From a virus, in IMG/VR virus record IMGVR_UViG_3300037502_002385, positions 1-33,689 of that record: a stretch of DNA of 33,689 bases; one strand, written 5' to 3'. Position 1 is the stretch's first letter; every line of letters begins with the position of its first letter. This document shows positions 1-6,464 of the stretch, piece by piece. The position numbers and the translations under genes are program-made. The notes below the pieces were generated by a model. It ran no database searches, was not told the origin of the DNA, and saw nothing but the letters and a program-made list of their open reading frames with translations.

Positions 1-139
1 TGTCGCGCATGAAGGGCGACAACCAGTACCCCATTTCGACCACGATGCGGCGCATCGCGATCGCCTCTGCCCGCATCGGGTTCGGGCCTTCGTCATCTAT
101 CTTGCGGCTGGTTGCCTTCGTCGGTGCGTGCTGTGCCAT
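1..139 (-). CDS. N-terminal part of a basic coiled-coil protein, cut by the left window edge
   Basis: ATG at 139-137, preceded by ACAGGA, a Shine-Dalgarno-like sequence shared with other leftward genes of this window. The frame stays open for 46 codons (MAQHAPTKATSRK... to ...MGYWLSPFMRD) and one extra base at the edge. It lies 22 bases downstream of the methyltransferase stop, so it is the last leftward gene before the edge. The remaining base joins in frame to the ORF entering at 33689, which would give one protein of about 259 residues if the genome is circular. I do not recognise the family. The N-terminal part is polar, with a short aromatic stretch (GYWLSPF). The presence of a gene is well supported; the joining is inference. 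Confidence 0.7.
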   Translation of the reverse strand, partial: MAQHAPTKATSRKIDDEGPNPMRAEAIAMRRIVVEMGYWLSPFMRD

Positions 140-161
140 TGTGCGTTCCTGTCTAGGGGGA

Positions 162-1343
162 TCAAAAGAGGGAGAGTTGCGCGCCTGGCGCTTCGGCTGC
201 TGCGGCCTGCTCGTCGACCGTGTCGGCGGCGAACTGGCAGCGGGCTTCAGCGATGGCGACGTGGGCGGGGTCGAGGTCGATGCCGACGAAGCGGAAGCCT
301 TCCAGCACGGCGCCCTTGCCGGTGCTGCCGCTGCCGCAGAAAGGGTCTAGGACTAGGCCGTTCGGCGGGGTGACAAGGCGGCAAAGGTACCGCATCAAGT
401 CGGTCGGCTTGACGGTGGGGTGGAAGTTCTTCGCCAGTTTGACGTCAGCGGTGTGCTGCGCGCCGCCGAACTCACGAACGTTGCTGATCGTGCGGCCTGC
501 GCCTGCGCGTGGCGAGTTCAGCCCGGCGCTGCCTTCCTTCCGCTCTACCGCTTCAAAACCCTTGCGTGCGGGCAGGTGGTCGCAGCCCTCTTCGCGGTCG
601 GTGCGGCTGGCCTTGGCGCAGTAGAAGAAGCGGGCCGCGCTGCCCGTGTCCCCGTATTCGGTATTTGCTTTGCCATCGCCACCTAACCCAAACATTCCTA
701 ACGCTGACTTGCGAATAGCACCCGTTCCGCTTGTGGTGTGAGGAAACCCCGCGACGACCTCGTCGCTGCCGTCGTGCAGCACGTTCGCAGGCCAGCGGCC
801 TACGTGTGGGATCGTTTCGACTGCTCGCCCGTGCCAGCGTTCGCCTGATCGCTGGTAGCCGTAGGGCTGCACGTGCGTGTTGACCTCGTCGCTTCCCACC
901 CTGCAGCCGTCGATGTTCAGCGCGCCAGTGCCGTATTGCTGAACGTTGTCGGCGACCGTGCCCGACAACGGCTTGCGCGCCACGATCACCGGTTCCCACG
1001 CGGGCTTCAGCGCCGTGCCGCCCCACGGGCCGTTGTGCGACTTCGGGAAGCCCGTGGCGTACAGCCAACACACGACGTCACGAACCTGCCACCCCGCGTC
1101 TTCGATCGCGACCGTCAGGCGGTGGAAGGTGCGCGTGCCGCCGAAGGCAAGCAGGTGCGCGCCGGGCTTCGCAACCCGCAGCGCTTCTTGCCAGAACTCG
1201 ACACCGGGCACGCCCCGATCCCACCCCTTGCCCATGAAGGTCAGGCCGTACGGCGGGTCGCTCACGACGCTGTCGAAGTGGTCGGCAGGGTAGTCGCGCA
1301 GCACGTCGCGGCAGTCGCCAGCGTGCACCGTGTAGCGCCTCAC
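162..1343 (-). CDS. DNA adenine-N6 or cytosine-N4 methyltransferase (beta-type)
   Basis: Modifies DNA bases using S-adenosylmethionine. Catalytic motif IV DPPY is at about residues 29-32. The AdoMet-binding motif I, DPFCGSGSTG, comes near the C-terminus (about 333-342), preceded by HPTVKP. The order DPPY, then variable target-recognition region, then FxGxG is that of beta-class N6-adenine/N4-cytosine enzymes. I chose the GTG start at 1343 because it overlaps the stop of the 39-residue gene upstream as GTGA and the protein then begins RRYTVHAGDCRDVL, typical for the family; a longer frame reaches 1409 but that part encodes the small gene in another frame. No restriction endonuclease is visible nearby, so it is probably a solitary phage enzyme that protects its own genome. 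Length 393 residues. Confidence 0.93.
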   Translation of the reverse strand: MRRYTVHAGDCRDVLRDYPADHFDSVVSDPPYGLTFMGKGWDRGVPGVEFWQEALRVAKPGAHLLAFGGTRTFHRLTVAIEDAGWQVRDVVCWLYATGFPKSHNGPWGGTALKPAWEPVIVARKPLSGTVADNVQQYGTGALNIDGCRVGSDEVNTHVQPYGYQRSGERWHGRAVETIPHVGRWPANVLHDGSDEVVAGFPHTTSGTGAIRKSALGMFGLGGDGKANTEYGDTGSAARFFYCAKASRTDREEGCDHLPARKGFEAVERKEGSAGLNSPRAGAGRTISNVREFGGAQHTADVKLAKNFHPTVKPTDLMRYLCRLVTPPNGLVLDPFCGSGSTGKGAVLEGFRFVGIDLDPAHVAIAEARCQFAADTVDEQAAAAEAPGAQLSLF

Positions 1344-1459
1344 TCGGCACCCCCCGACGTCAGCAGCAGCCACGCCAAGTAGAAGTAGAAGACGACGAGG
1401 AAGAGGCACAGCACCGGGTCGGGCTGCACGTCGGCAGTTGCAAGCAGGTACAGCGTCAT
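1340..1459 (-). CDS. 39-residue predicted membrane miniprotein
   Basis: ATG at 1459 and TGA at 1342-1340. AAGGA lies about 8 bases before the start, within the end of the preceding gene. The product starts MTLYLLATADVQ and has a hydrophobic aromatic stretch from about residue 16 to 33 (VLCLFLVVFYFYLAWLLL), long enough for one membrane span. Its stop overlaps the methyltransferase GTG start as GTGA, the coupling pattern used throughout this operon. The family is not recognised. The small size limits certainty, but ribosome site, exact junctions and a credible membrane segment together support a real gene. Confidence 0.72.
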   Translation of the reverse strand: MTLYLLATADVQPDPVLCLFLVVFYFYLAWLLLTSGGAE

Positions 1460-1463
1460 CAGG

Positions 1464-1709
1464 TCAATCCTTCGGAGGGTAACAGAGGGCGAAGCCGCAG
1501 ATCAGGCCGACAGCGAACCCGAACAGCGCGGCGGTCAGTTCGGGGGGCAGCAGGTTAGCGTCGCGCAGCTGCTCGGCAGCGTGGCGCACGCCCGGCGCAT
1601 CTGCTACGACGAGGGCCGCGCGGGCGACTGGGGAGCCGAAGCAGGCAAGCGCCTGCACCCGCTGGCGGTCGTTGTCCTGCCGACCGCTGGCGGGCCGCGC
1701 GGCGGTCAC
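1464..1709 (-). CDS. Small protein with C-terminal membrane segment, unknown function
   Basis: 81 residues from a GTG start at 1709 that overlaps the upstream gene's stop (GTGA, 1709-1706). The N-terminal 50 or so residues are polar to amphipathic. A hydrophobic stretch near the C-terminus (about 58-77, AALFGFAVGLICGFALCY) could be a single tail-anchor-like span, followed by PPKD. Its last codons carry the AAGGA that serves the 39-residue membrane miniprotein just downstream, so two small membrane proteins are encoded side by side. They could act together, for example in exclusion or envelope modification, but nothing in the sequence shows this. Family not recognised. Confidence 0.7.
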   Translation of the reverse strand: MTAARPASGRQDNDRQRVQALACFGSPVARAALVVADAPGVRHAAEQLRDANLLPPELTAALFGFAVGLICGFALCYPPKD

Positions 1710-2017
1710 GGCTGCACCCCGTCAGTCAGACCACGGCGAAGGGCTTCGTCGGCGAACGACTGGCAGACGGCTGATGCCGCGTAGAAGTGCTTGCGGGCTT
1801 CGGCTACGGTGGCGTCGAAGTCGGCTTGCGCTGCCCGGTACTGCTGCTTGCCCTCTTCGGTGCGATGGAACTTCAGGTAGTTCGCCACGTTGTAGTCGGC
1901 GCGCATCTTCGACAGCATCAACAGTTCGCGGTAGACGGCATTCATCACCTTGACGGCGACGCCCCACTGCGACTTCAAGTCTGCGTCGGTCAGGGTCTTC
2001 AGGTCGGGCGCGGTCAC
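1706..2017 (-). CDS. Small helical protein, unknown function
   Basis: 103 residues from GTG at 2017, overlapping the resolvase stop as GTGA. An in-frame upstream codon at 2080 exists but would overlap the resolvase gene deeply. The sequence (MTAPDLKTLTDADLKSQWG... ending GLTDGVQP) is rich in Ala, Lys and Glu and is predicted to be mostly alpha-helical, with no membrane segment and no motif I recognise. It sits between the RuvC-like resolvase and small membrane proteins. Both its 5' and 3' junctions contain the same 20-bp sequence, so its C-terminus (GVQP) matches that of the resolvase upstream. Confidence 0.72.
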   Translation of the reverse strand: MTAPDLKTLTDADLKSQWGVAVKVMNAVYRELLMLSKMRADYNVANYLKFHRTEEGKQQYRAAQADFDATVAEARKHFYAASAVCQSFADEALRRGLTDGVQP

Positions 2018-2502
2018 GGCTGCACCCCGCGCACCTTCGCCGACCACGGGCCGTGCAGGCGCCCCCACTCGGCAAGCCACACCGCGTCGGCTTCGGCGAG
2101 TAGCAACTTGCGACCGAAGCGGGCTTCGGCTTCCTGCTTCAGCGTGCGCTTGTGGTTCGTCACGCAGTCGCGCTTCGGCAGCTGCAGGTCACGCTGCCAC
2201 GTCGACGGCGTCACGGCGAACACCCGGCACTGCGACGCGAGCAGCCCCGACCATGCCTCTCCGTACACCCTGCCAAAAGTGAACATCGACACCACCCCTT
2301 GACGGGGCATCGCGCCGACCCGTTCGATCGTCGCTGCCTTGATCTGGTCGGGGTCGAGTTCGGCGACGAAGTCGAGGATGACAAGCGCGATCCTGCCTTC
2401 CGTTTCGGCGTGCACGAAGCGGCTGATGCCGATGATCGTGCCGCTGCTGTCGACCGCTGCCACGGCGCCGTTCTTGCCGGGGTCTACACCGACGAAGATC
2501 AC
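2014..2502 (-). CDS. RuvC-like Holliday junction resolvase / crossover endonuclease
   Basis: Likely resolves branched DNA during phage recombination and before packaging. It has an RNase H-like fold signature: FVGVDPGKNG with Asp7 at the position of RuvC Asp7, Glu60 in AATIERVG, and acidic residues 137-139 in LAEADAVWLAEW, which correspond to the RuvC catalytic set. The 162-residue length fits the RuvC family. GTG start at 2502 overlaps the stop of the HTH-like gene (GTGA, 2502-2499); the longer frame to 2568 would add a tail not expected for the family. It sits in the same operon as the RecT-like and YqaJ-like genes, which supports a recombination role. Confidence 0.85.
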   Translation of the reverse strand: MIFVGVDPGKNGAVAAVDSSGTIIGISRFVHAETEGRIALVILDFVAELDPDQIKAATIERVGAMPRQGVVSMFTFGRVYGEAWSGLLASQCRVFAVTPSTWQRDLQLPKRDCVTNHKRTLKQEAEARFGRKLLLAEADAVWLAEWGRLHGPWSAKVRGVQP

Positions 2503-2843
2503 GGCGTACCCCCTGCGCCCTTCAACTGCGCGCGGCGGCTGAAGCGCTTCGCGTGCGCCACCTGCCACACCGACGCCTGCAGCGACCAGATCTGGTTCAA
2601 CTGGTCGACTGTCGGCACGGGCCGCGCCGTCAACTCGTCAGCCGTCAGACCGGCGATCCGAACGTCAAGCGCCAGCACAAGCGCCCACCACGCGTGGGTG
2701 TTGCCCCACCTGCACGCCGACTGCATCCGGCGTTCAAGCGCCTGGCGCGTCAAGCCGCAGAAGCGGGCGCACGCTGCCGCGCTGCCGTAGACCTGCACCA
2801 TGCGGGCGTGCAGCGCCTCCCTGTTCGCCAGAAACGCGGTCAC
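2499..2843 (-). CDS. Small protein with HTH-like segment
   Basis: 114 residues from GTG at 2843, overlapping the recT-like stop as GTGA. Residues about 20-42 (GSAAACARFCGLTRQALERR) look like a helix-turn-helix: a helix, a turn at the Gly, then a recognition-like helix. The rest is helical, with a tryptophan-rich middle (RWGNTHAWWALVLALDV) and a basic C-terminus. It may be a DNA-binding regulator or recombination accessory, but no precise family is recognised. Its location between annealing protein and resolvase suggests coexpression with the recombination genes. Confidence 0.7.
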   Translation of the reverse strand: MTAFLANREALHARMVQVYGSAAACARFCGLTRQALERRMQSACRWGNTHAWWALVLALDVRIAGLTADELTARPVPTVDQLNQIWSLQASVWQVAHAKRFSRRAQLKGAGGTP

Positions 2844-3673
2844 AGCGGCGCCTGCTCGTCTTCGAAGGGCACGACCACCGGCGACTGCTCGGCAGGGGTG
2901 TCTTCGTCGTCGTCAGGGGCGGCGGGGATCGACGCAGCGTGCGCGGCCTTGACGACCTTGACGGGCGCGGCCTGCGCGGTCGCGTCGATGTACGCGGGCG
3001 CCTCTGCACGGTCGGCAATCTCCAGTGCGTCGACAAGCTGCACCGACTTCGGCAGGTACTTCGCGGCGCGCTTCAGACAGGTCTTGCGGGCCATTTCCGA
3101 CCAGTCGGTCGCCCACGGGCCGGACTTGCCCGACCGCGAACGGTTGCGGATCGCGTTGACGTCGGCGGTCGTCATCCATTCGAACACGTGTTCGTCGGAC
3201 GTCAACACGGCGTGCGTGTAGACACCGATCACCGGGTCGTTGTCGGGGCGGCGCAGGTTCGGCCGGTGCGTGAAGGGCGGGGTCTGCTCGTATGCGATGG
3301 CGAAGTCGTCGCTGGCGTAGACGATGCGGGCCGACAGCGACTTGACCTGACCGCTGCGGCGGATCAAGTCGAGCAGCCCCTGGTATCCGACGATCAGGGT
3401 GCATTCCTGACCGTGCGGCACAAGGTAGCACTGGCCTTGTACGTGCGGCTCTAGGCCGAGTTGCGCGGCCGACATGATCGCTGCCATCACTGACGACGGC
3501 GTGCAGTTCTGCAGCCCCCGGTTCGTGCGGAAGGCGGTCAGGGCAAGGCGCGTCATGCGCTCGGCAGGGAAGTGCGACGGCAGCGCGGTGCGTAGTTGCG
3601 CCAGCGTCGTCGGGTTGGCAAGCCACTGCACGACGGCAGGCTGCTGCGGGGTGGTCTGAAGTTCGGTACTCAT
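2840..3673 (-). CDS. recT: RecT-family single-strand annealing protein
   Basis: 277 residues, typical for RecT. Anneals complementary single strands created by the partner 5'-3' exonuclease. Recognisable family stretches include LALTAFRTN, SSVMAAIMSAAQLGLEP, GQCYLVPHGQECTLIVGYQGLLDLIRRSG split across adjoining segments, and EMARKTCLKRAAKYLPKS. The C-terminal tail (about 240-277) is acidic and Pro/Ala-rich, as is common for SSB-interacting or flexible tails. ATG at 3673 has AGGA about 7 bases upstream in the leader CCGACAGGATCGAACATG. The leader also has four copies of a 10-bp repeat. Together with the YqaJ-like nuclease at 4609-5637 it forms a two-component recombination system. Confidence 0.93.
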   Translation of the reverse strand: MSTELQTTPQQPAVVQWLANPTTLAQLRTALPSHFPAERMTRLALTAFRTNRGLQNCTPSSVMAAIMSAAQLGLEPHVQGQCYLVPHGQECTLIVGYQGLLDLIRRSGQVKSLSARIVYASDDFAIAYEQTPPFTHRPNLRRPDNDPVIGVYTHAVLTSDEHVFEWMTTADVNAIRNRSRSGKSGPWATDWSEMARKTCLKRAAKYLPKSVQLVDALEIADRAEAPAYIDATAQAAPVKVVKAAHAASIPAAPDDDEDTPAEQSPVVVPFEDEQAPL

Positions 3674-3686
3674 GTTCGATCCTGTC

Positions 3687-3726
3687 GGTTATGCGCGGTT
3701 ATGCGCGGTTATGCGCGGTTATGCGC
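3687..3726. repeat. Four perfect tandem copies of a 10-bp repeat in the recT leader
   Basis: GGTTATGCGC is repeated at 3687, 3697, 3707 and 3717 with no mismatch. On the transcribed (minus) strand this is GCGCATAACC, ending directly before the ribosome site of the recT-like gene (CCGACAGGA). It lies in the 67-base gap between two leftward genes. The exact 10-bp period would place copies on one helix face, as in an operator, but simple slippage expansion of the leader is equally possible. Confidence 0.9.
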
Positions 3727-3740
3727 GAGGAGGGGTGGAG

Positions 3741-4535
3741 TTATTCGGGGAGGGTGAAAGAGGGGTCGGGCGAAGGCGCCCACCGTGTCTTCGTGCCGTC
3801 AGCCGCGACACGGTACAGCACGTCGCCGTCGATGACGATCTTGCCTTGGTCAAGCCACCGACGCAGGCGGCGATGCCGGTTCTTCGACTCGGTGTGGTGC
3901 CGCTGCGCCTCCAGTTCGGCAGCGAAGCGCGTTTCGGCGGTCTTCGCGGCCTGCGCGCGGTGCTTGGCAGCGGTGCGAAGCTTGGCGAGTTCGCGGCTGC
4001 GCGGGTCGTACTTCGACCACCGAATGCGTTGCACGTCGTCGCCCTGCTCGTCGGCGGGTGCGGGGGCGGGTGCGGGGTCGTAGCCGGGGAAACGGGCGAG
4101 GGTCAGCGCCTGCTCTGCTTCGTCGATGGCACGGCAGGCATCATCCTTCTGCTTTCGCGTGCCGCGCAGGGCGATCGCATCGTAGCGCGAGAGGGCGGCG
4201 TCGTAGGCGGCCTGGCGTTCGGCTACAAGCTGCGGGTCGTACTTCGCGGGGGCTTTGAACGTGAGTTTCACGCGCAACTCTTCGCCGGGCTGCGCGTCGT
4301 TCATCGCGATGCCGATCGGTACGTTGCGGGTGAGTTCCGCGAAGTGCGACAGGTTGTCGAGCGCCGTCAGCGGGTCGCCCATCTTCGCGTCGAAGGCCTG
4401 CTGCACGCTGTCGCGGTCGGCAGGTGCGGCAGTGGCAGCGGCGGGCGTAACGTACGCCCTGGCGAGGGCAAGCAGCCCCTCCAGTGCGTCGGCGATGCGA
4501 CGAAGTTCAGCGTGGTCAAACAGCGGGGTGGTCAT
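3741..4535 (-). CDS. Unknown 264-residue phage protein between exonuclease and RecT genes
   Basis: ATG at 4535 is chosen because the leader CCGACAGGATCGAAGATG matches that of the recT-like gene; an in-frame start at 4595 would lie in the leader. The N-terminal half has a moderately ordered region (RNVPIGIAMNDAQPGEELRVKLTF), followed by a helical region, a Pro/Ala linker near 157-165 (APAPAPADEQ) and a long basic helix or coiled coil (about 180-225, SRELAKLRTAAKHRAQAAKT onwards). The C-terminus has short beta-like segments (GKIVIDGDVLYRVAADG). Its place between the two recombination genes suggests a DNA-metabolism accessory, but I recognise no family. Confidence 0.8.
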   Translation of the reverse strand: MTTPLFDHAELRRIADALEGLLALARAYVTPAAATAAPADRDSVQQAFDAKMGDPLTALDNLSHFAELTRNVPIGIAMNDAQPGEELRVKLTFKAPAKYDPQLVAERQAAYDAALSRYDAIALRGTRKQKDDACRAIDEAEQALTLARFPGYDPAPAPAPADEQGDDVQRIRWSKYDPRSRELAKLRTAAKHRAQAAKTAETRFAAELEAQRHHTESKNRHRRLRRWLDQGKIVIDGDVLYRVAADGTKTRWAPSPDPSFTLPE

Positions 4536-4608
4536 CTTCGATCCTGTCGGTTGTGGTCTTGCGACCGTGGGGAGGGGCGGCACCGGGGCTTGCACCCGGC
4601 AGCAGGCT

Positions 4609-5637
4609 TCAGACCTTCTTCGCCCGTGGCGCCGTCACGCGGCAGCCTGCGCTGACCTCCGTCGTGCGCGTGAACTCTTCGGCGACGTCGGGCCGCTCCG
4701 CCTGCAGCCGCTTCGTGTCGACCGAACGGCGACTGGTCGCAGCCACGAACGACGACTTGAACCCGTCAGCCGTCACAAGCGCGGCGGCGTCAGCGTGCGC
4801 GATCAGAAGGCGCCGCTTGATCGCCGACTGCTCTGCCTCCAGTTCGTCGACCTGCTTGCCGATGGCGACGTACCTGGCGATGTCGTCGGCAAGGTCGCCG
4901 TCGACCTGCTTCGGCTCTTCGCTCTTCGGCTTGATGCTCGCTGCAATCGCCGCAAGGCTGTCAGCATCGGTCGGGGCAGGCAGCAGCCCCTTCGGATGCG
5001 CCACCCACTTCCAAGCCGCAGCGATCGCCTTGTCGATGGTCGCTGCCGCTTCGGCGTCGGCTTCAATGTAGATCAGGTGGAACTCGTACACCGTCCAAAC
5101 GGCAAGCCACCCCGACGCGCACCCGGTCACGCGCAGCTGCTGCTGCACCTGCCACCAGTACGTCAGCCGCAGGTCGCCGGGCTGCAGGTCGCTGAAGTTG
5201 CCGTCGGCGACCGTCGACCAGTCGGTGCGGCTGCGGTCTAGCTTGGCTTCGACGAGGGCGATCACCACGTTGTCTTCGTCGATCAGGATGGCGTCAGGCG
5301 TGGCGCTGGCGCGACCGATGGCGACCGCTTCGCCCGTCCGCATCTTCAGGTGCGGCGCACCGATGCGGCGGCGTGCCATTCGCAGGATCGTGTCTTCGGC
5401 GTCGCGGCCGTCTGCCATCGCGGGGCTGTCGTTCTGCTCGACATTCCCGGCGAGGGCGGCGCGCTTGCGCTGCACAAGTTCAAGAAGACCCCCGTACGGG
5501 CTGACGCCGATGACCATGCCGACTTCGGAGGCGCCGATCGTGTTGCCACGTTCGATCAGCCAAGCTTCGCTGCCGTGCTTGTGGACGGGGAGCGGCACGC
5601 AGCCGCTGCGATAGGTGGGGGAGATGTTAGCAGTCAC
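4609..5637 (-). CDS. YqaJ/lambda-exonuclease-like nuclease
   Basis: Predicted 5'-3' double-strand exonuclease of the PD-(D/E)XK superfamily, partner of the RecT-like protein. Seen: GASEVGMVIGVSPYGG (about 35-50), GRDAEDT with Glu81, Asp115 in SATPDAIL, then Glu130-x-Lys132 in LVEAKL, and QVQQQL near 163-168. The spacing D...ExK and the later Gln match lambda exonuclease/YqaJ active sites. The C-terminal third (about 225-342) is an extra helical region with charged coiled-coil character, longer than minimal family members. GTG start at 5637 has GGAGG at good spacing and overlaps the end of the upstream gene by 11 bases. Confidence 0.92.
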   Translation of the reverse strand: MTANISPTYRSGCVPLPVHKHGSEAWLIERGNTIGASEVGMVIGVSPYGGLLELVQRKRAALAGNVEQNDSPAMADGRDAEDTILRMARRRIGAPHLKMRTGEAVAIGRASATPDAILIDEDNVVIALVEAKLDRSRTDWSTVADGNFSDLQPGDLRLTYWWQVQQQLRVTGCASGWLAVWTVYEFHLIYIEADAEAAATIDKAIAAAWKWVAHPKGLLPAPTDADSLAAIAASIKPKSEEPKQVDGDLADDIARYVAIGKQVDELEAEQSAIKRRLLIAHADAAALVTADGFKSSFVAATSRRSVDTKRLQAERPDVAEEFTRTTEVSAGCRVTAPRAKKV

Positions 5638-6025
5638 GGCTGGCCTCCAGTCCGGCGATCAGGGTCGCCGCGCGGTCGTTGATGCTGGCAGTGTTCACGT
5701 TGTAGGCGTCAAGCACGTCGTCGATCGTCTTGAACGCGCACTTCACGACGGCGCTGGCGGTCGCGTAGGGCGGCACCGAAGTCATGCCTGGCGACGTCAC
5801 GCCGACGAAGTGTGACAGGTGCATTCGGGGCTGCTCGTCGTCGATGCCGCAGGCAGTCATCGTGACGGTCAGCGTCATCGTGCTGCCGTCGGGCAGGGCG
5901 GTCGATTCTTTGCACTGAATTGCCACGTCGCCGAAGACGCAGGGGGCGGGCTGCCACGTGCCGCCAAGGGCGCGAACAGCGGAGAAGAGCAGAGACTGCA
6001 GCAGAAGGGGGTTGCGGGTACTCAT
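5627..6025 (-). CDS. Unknown 132-residue protein
   Basis: ATG at 6025 follows ACAACCGACAGGA, the leader element shared with several leftward genes. The sequence begins MSTRNPLLLQSLLFSAVRALGG and contains a beta-rich middle (STMTLTVTMTACGIDDEQP) and a helical C-terminus. Three or four cysteines occur (CVFGD, IQCK, TACG, final C). No membrane span or known motif is evident. It is the first gene immediately upstream of the exonuclease, with an 11-base overlap, so it is probably cotranslated with it; an accessory role in recombination is conceivable but unproven. Confidence 0.75.
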   Translation of the reverse strand: MSTRNPLLLQSLLFSAVRALGGTWQPAPCVFGDVAIQCKESTALPDGSTMTLTVTMTACGIDDEQPRMHLSHFVGVTSPGMTSVPPYATASAVVKCAFKTIDDVLDAYNVNTASINDRAATLIAGLEASRDC

Positions 6026-6112
6026 CGGGGTCGTTCCTGTCGGTTGTGCTGCGATTGCAGCGGGGGAGAGTCGCAGCGGGGGGTTGCACCCCGCACCGGG
6101 CTTGCCCTGCGA

Positions 6113-6340
6113 CTACCAAGCGCCGCGCTTGCCTTCGTAGACCTCATTGGAGAGGTCTTGCGCGGTCACGGTGCCATCAATGGTGAGGTCGATTCCGTAA
6201 TCGTGAAGGTCGGTCACATAGCTCTCAACGCGATTGTCAATTTGGCACACCACTTCGAGTAAAAGTGTGAAGCGGAGGAGATCGTTAAAGTTGGCCGTGG
6301 GGCCGAGGTGCTCAATGGTGATGCGGGTGGTGGTCGTCAT
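6113..6340 (-). CDS. Small acidic protein of atypical composition, unknown function
   Basis: 75 residues from ATG at 6340, preceded by GCAGGAGACTGACA, a good ribosome site. The product begins MTTTTRITIEHLGP, has a helical hydrophobic centre (FNDLLRFTLLLEVVCQIDN) and ends VYEGKRGAW. Hand-counted G+C of this gene is about 55 percent, against roughly 70 percent in a sampled part of the neighbouring primase gene, and its codons are less GC-biased. This suggests more recent acquisition. It follows a possible promoter at 6393-6421. Family not recognised. Confidence 0.75.
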   Translation of the reverse strand: MTTTTRITIEHLGPTANFNDLLRFTLLLEVVCQIDNRVESYVTDLHDYGIDLTIDGTVTAQDLSNEVYEGKRGAW

Positions 6341-6392
6341 TGTCAGTCTCCTGCTGCGACGGGCTAGGGGGTTCCCGTCTGGTGTGAGAGCA

Positions 6393-6421
6393 TAGGTAGA
6401 CCGCTCCGCTGCCGTTGTCAA
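6393..6421 (-). promoter_or_regulatory. Possible leftward sigma70-like promoter with a small palindrome
   Basis: In the 124-base gap after the primase-helicase gene, the minus strand has a perfect TTGACA (6421-6416), a 17-base spacer and TACCTA (6398-6393), a weak -10 element. The -35 overlaps the 9-bp palindrome GTTGTCAAC (6414-6422). It would drive the gene at 6340 and the recombination genes downstream. The -10 matches the consensus poorly, so this is tentative. Confidence 0.4.
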
Positions 6422-6464
6422 CAGTATGGCAACACTATTTTGCGCCCCCATGTCGATTTTTCGA

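Noticed and set aside
3672-4655. Plus-strand open frame covering the recT leader repeats and the 264-residue gene
   Set aside because: No ribosome site, low-complexity product, and it runs against the leftward operon.
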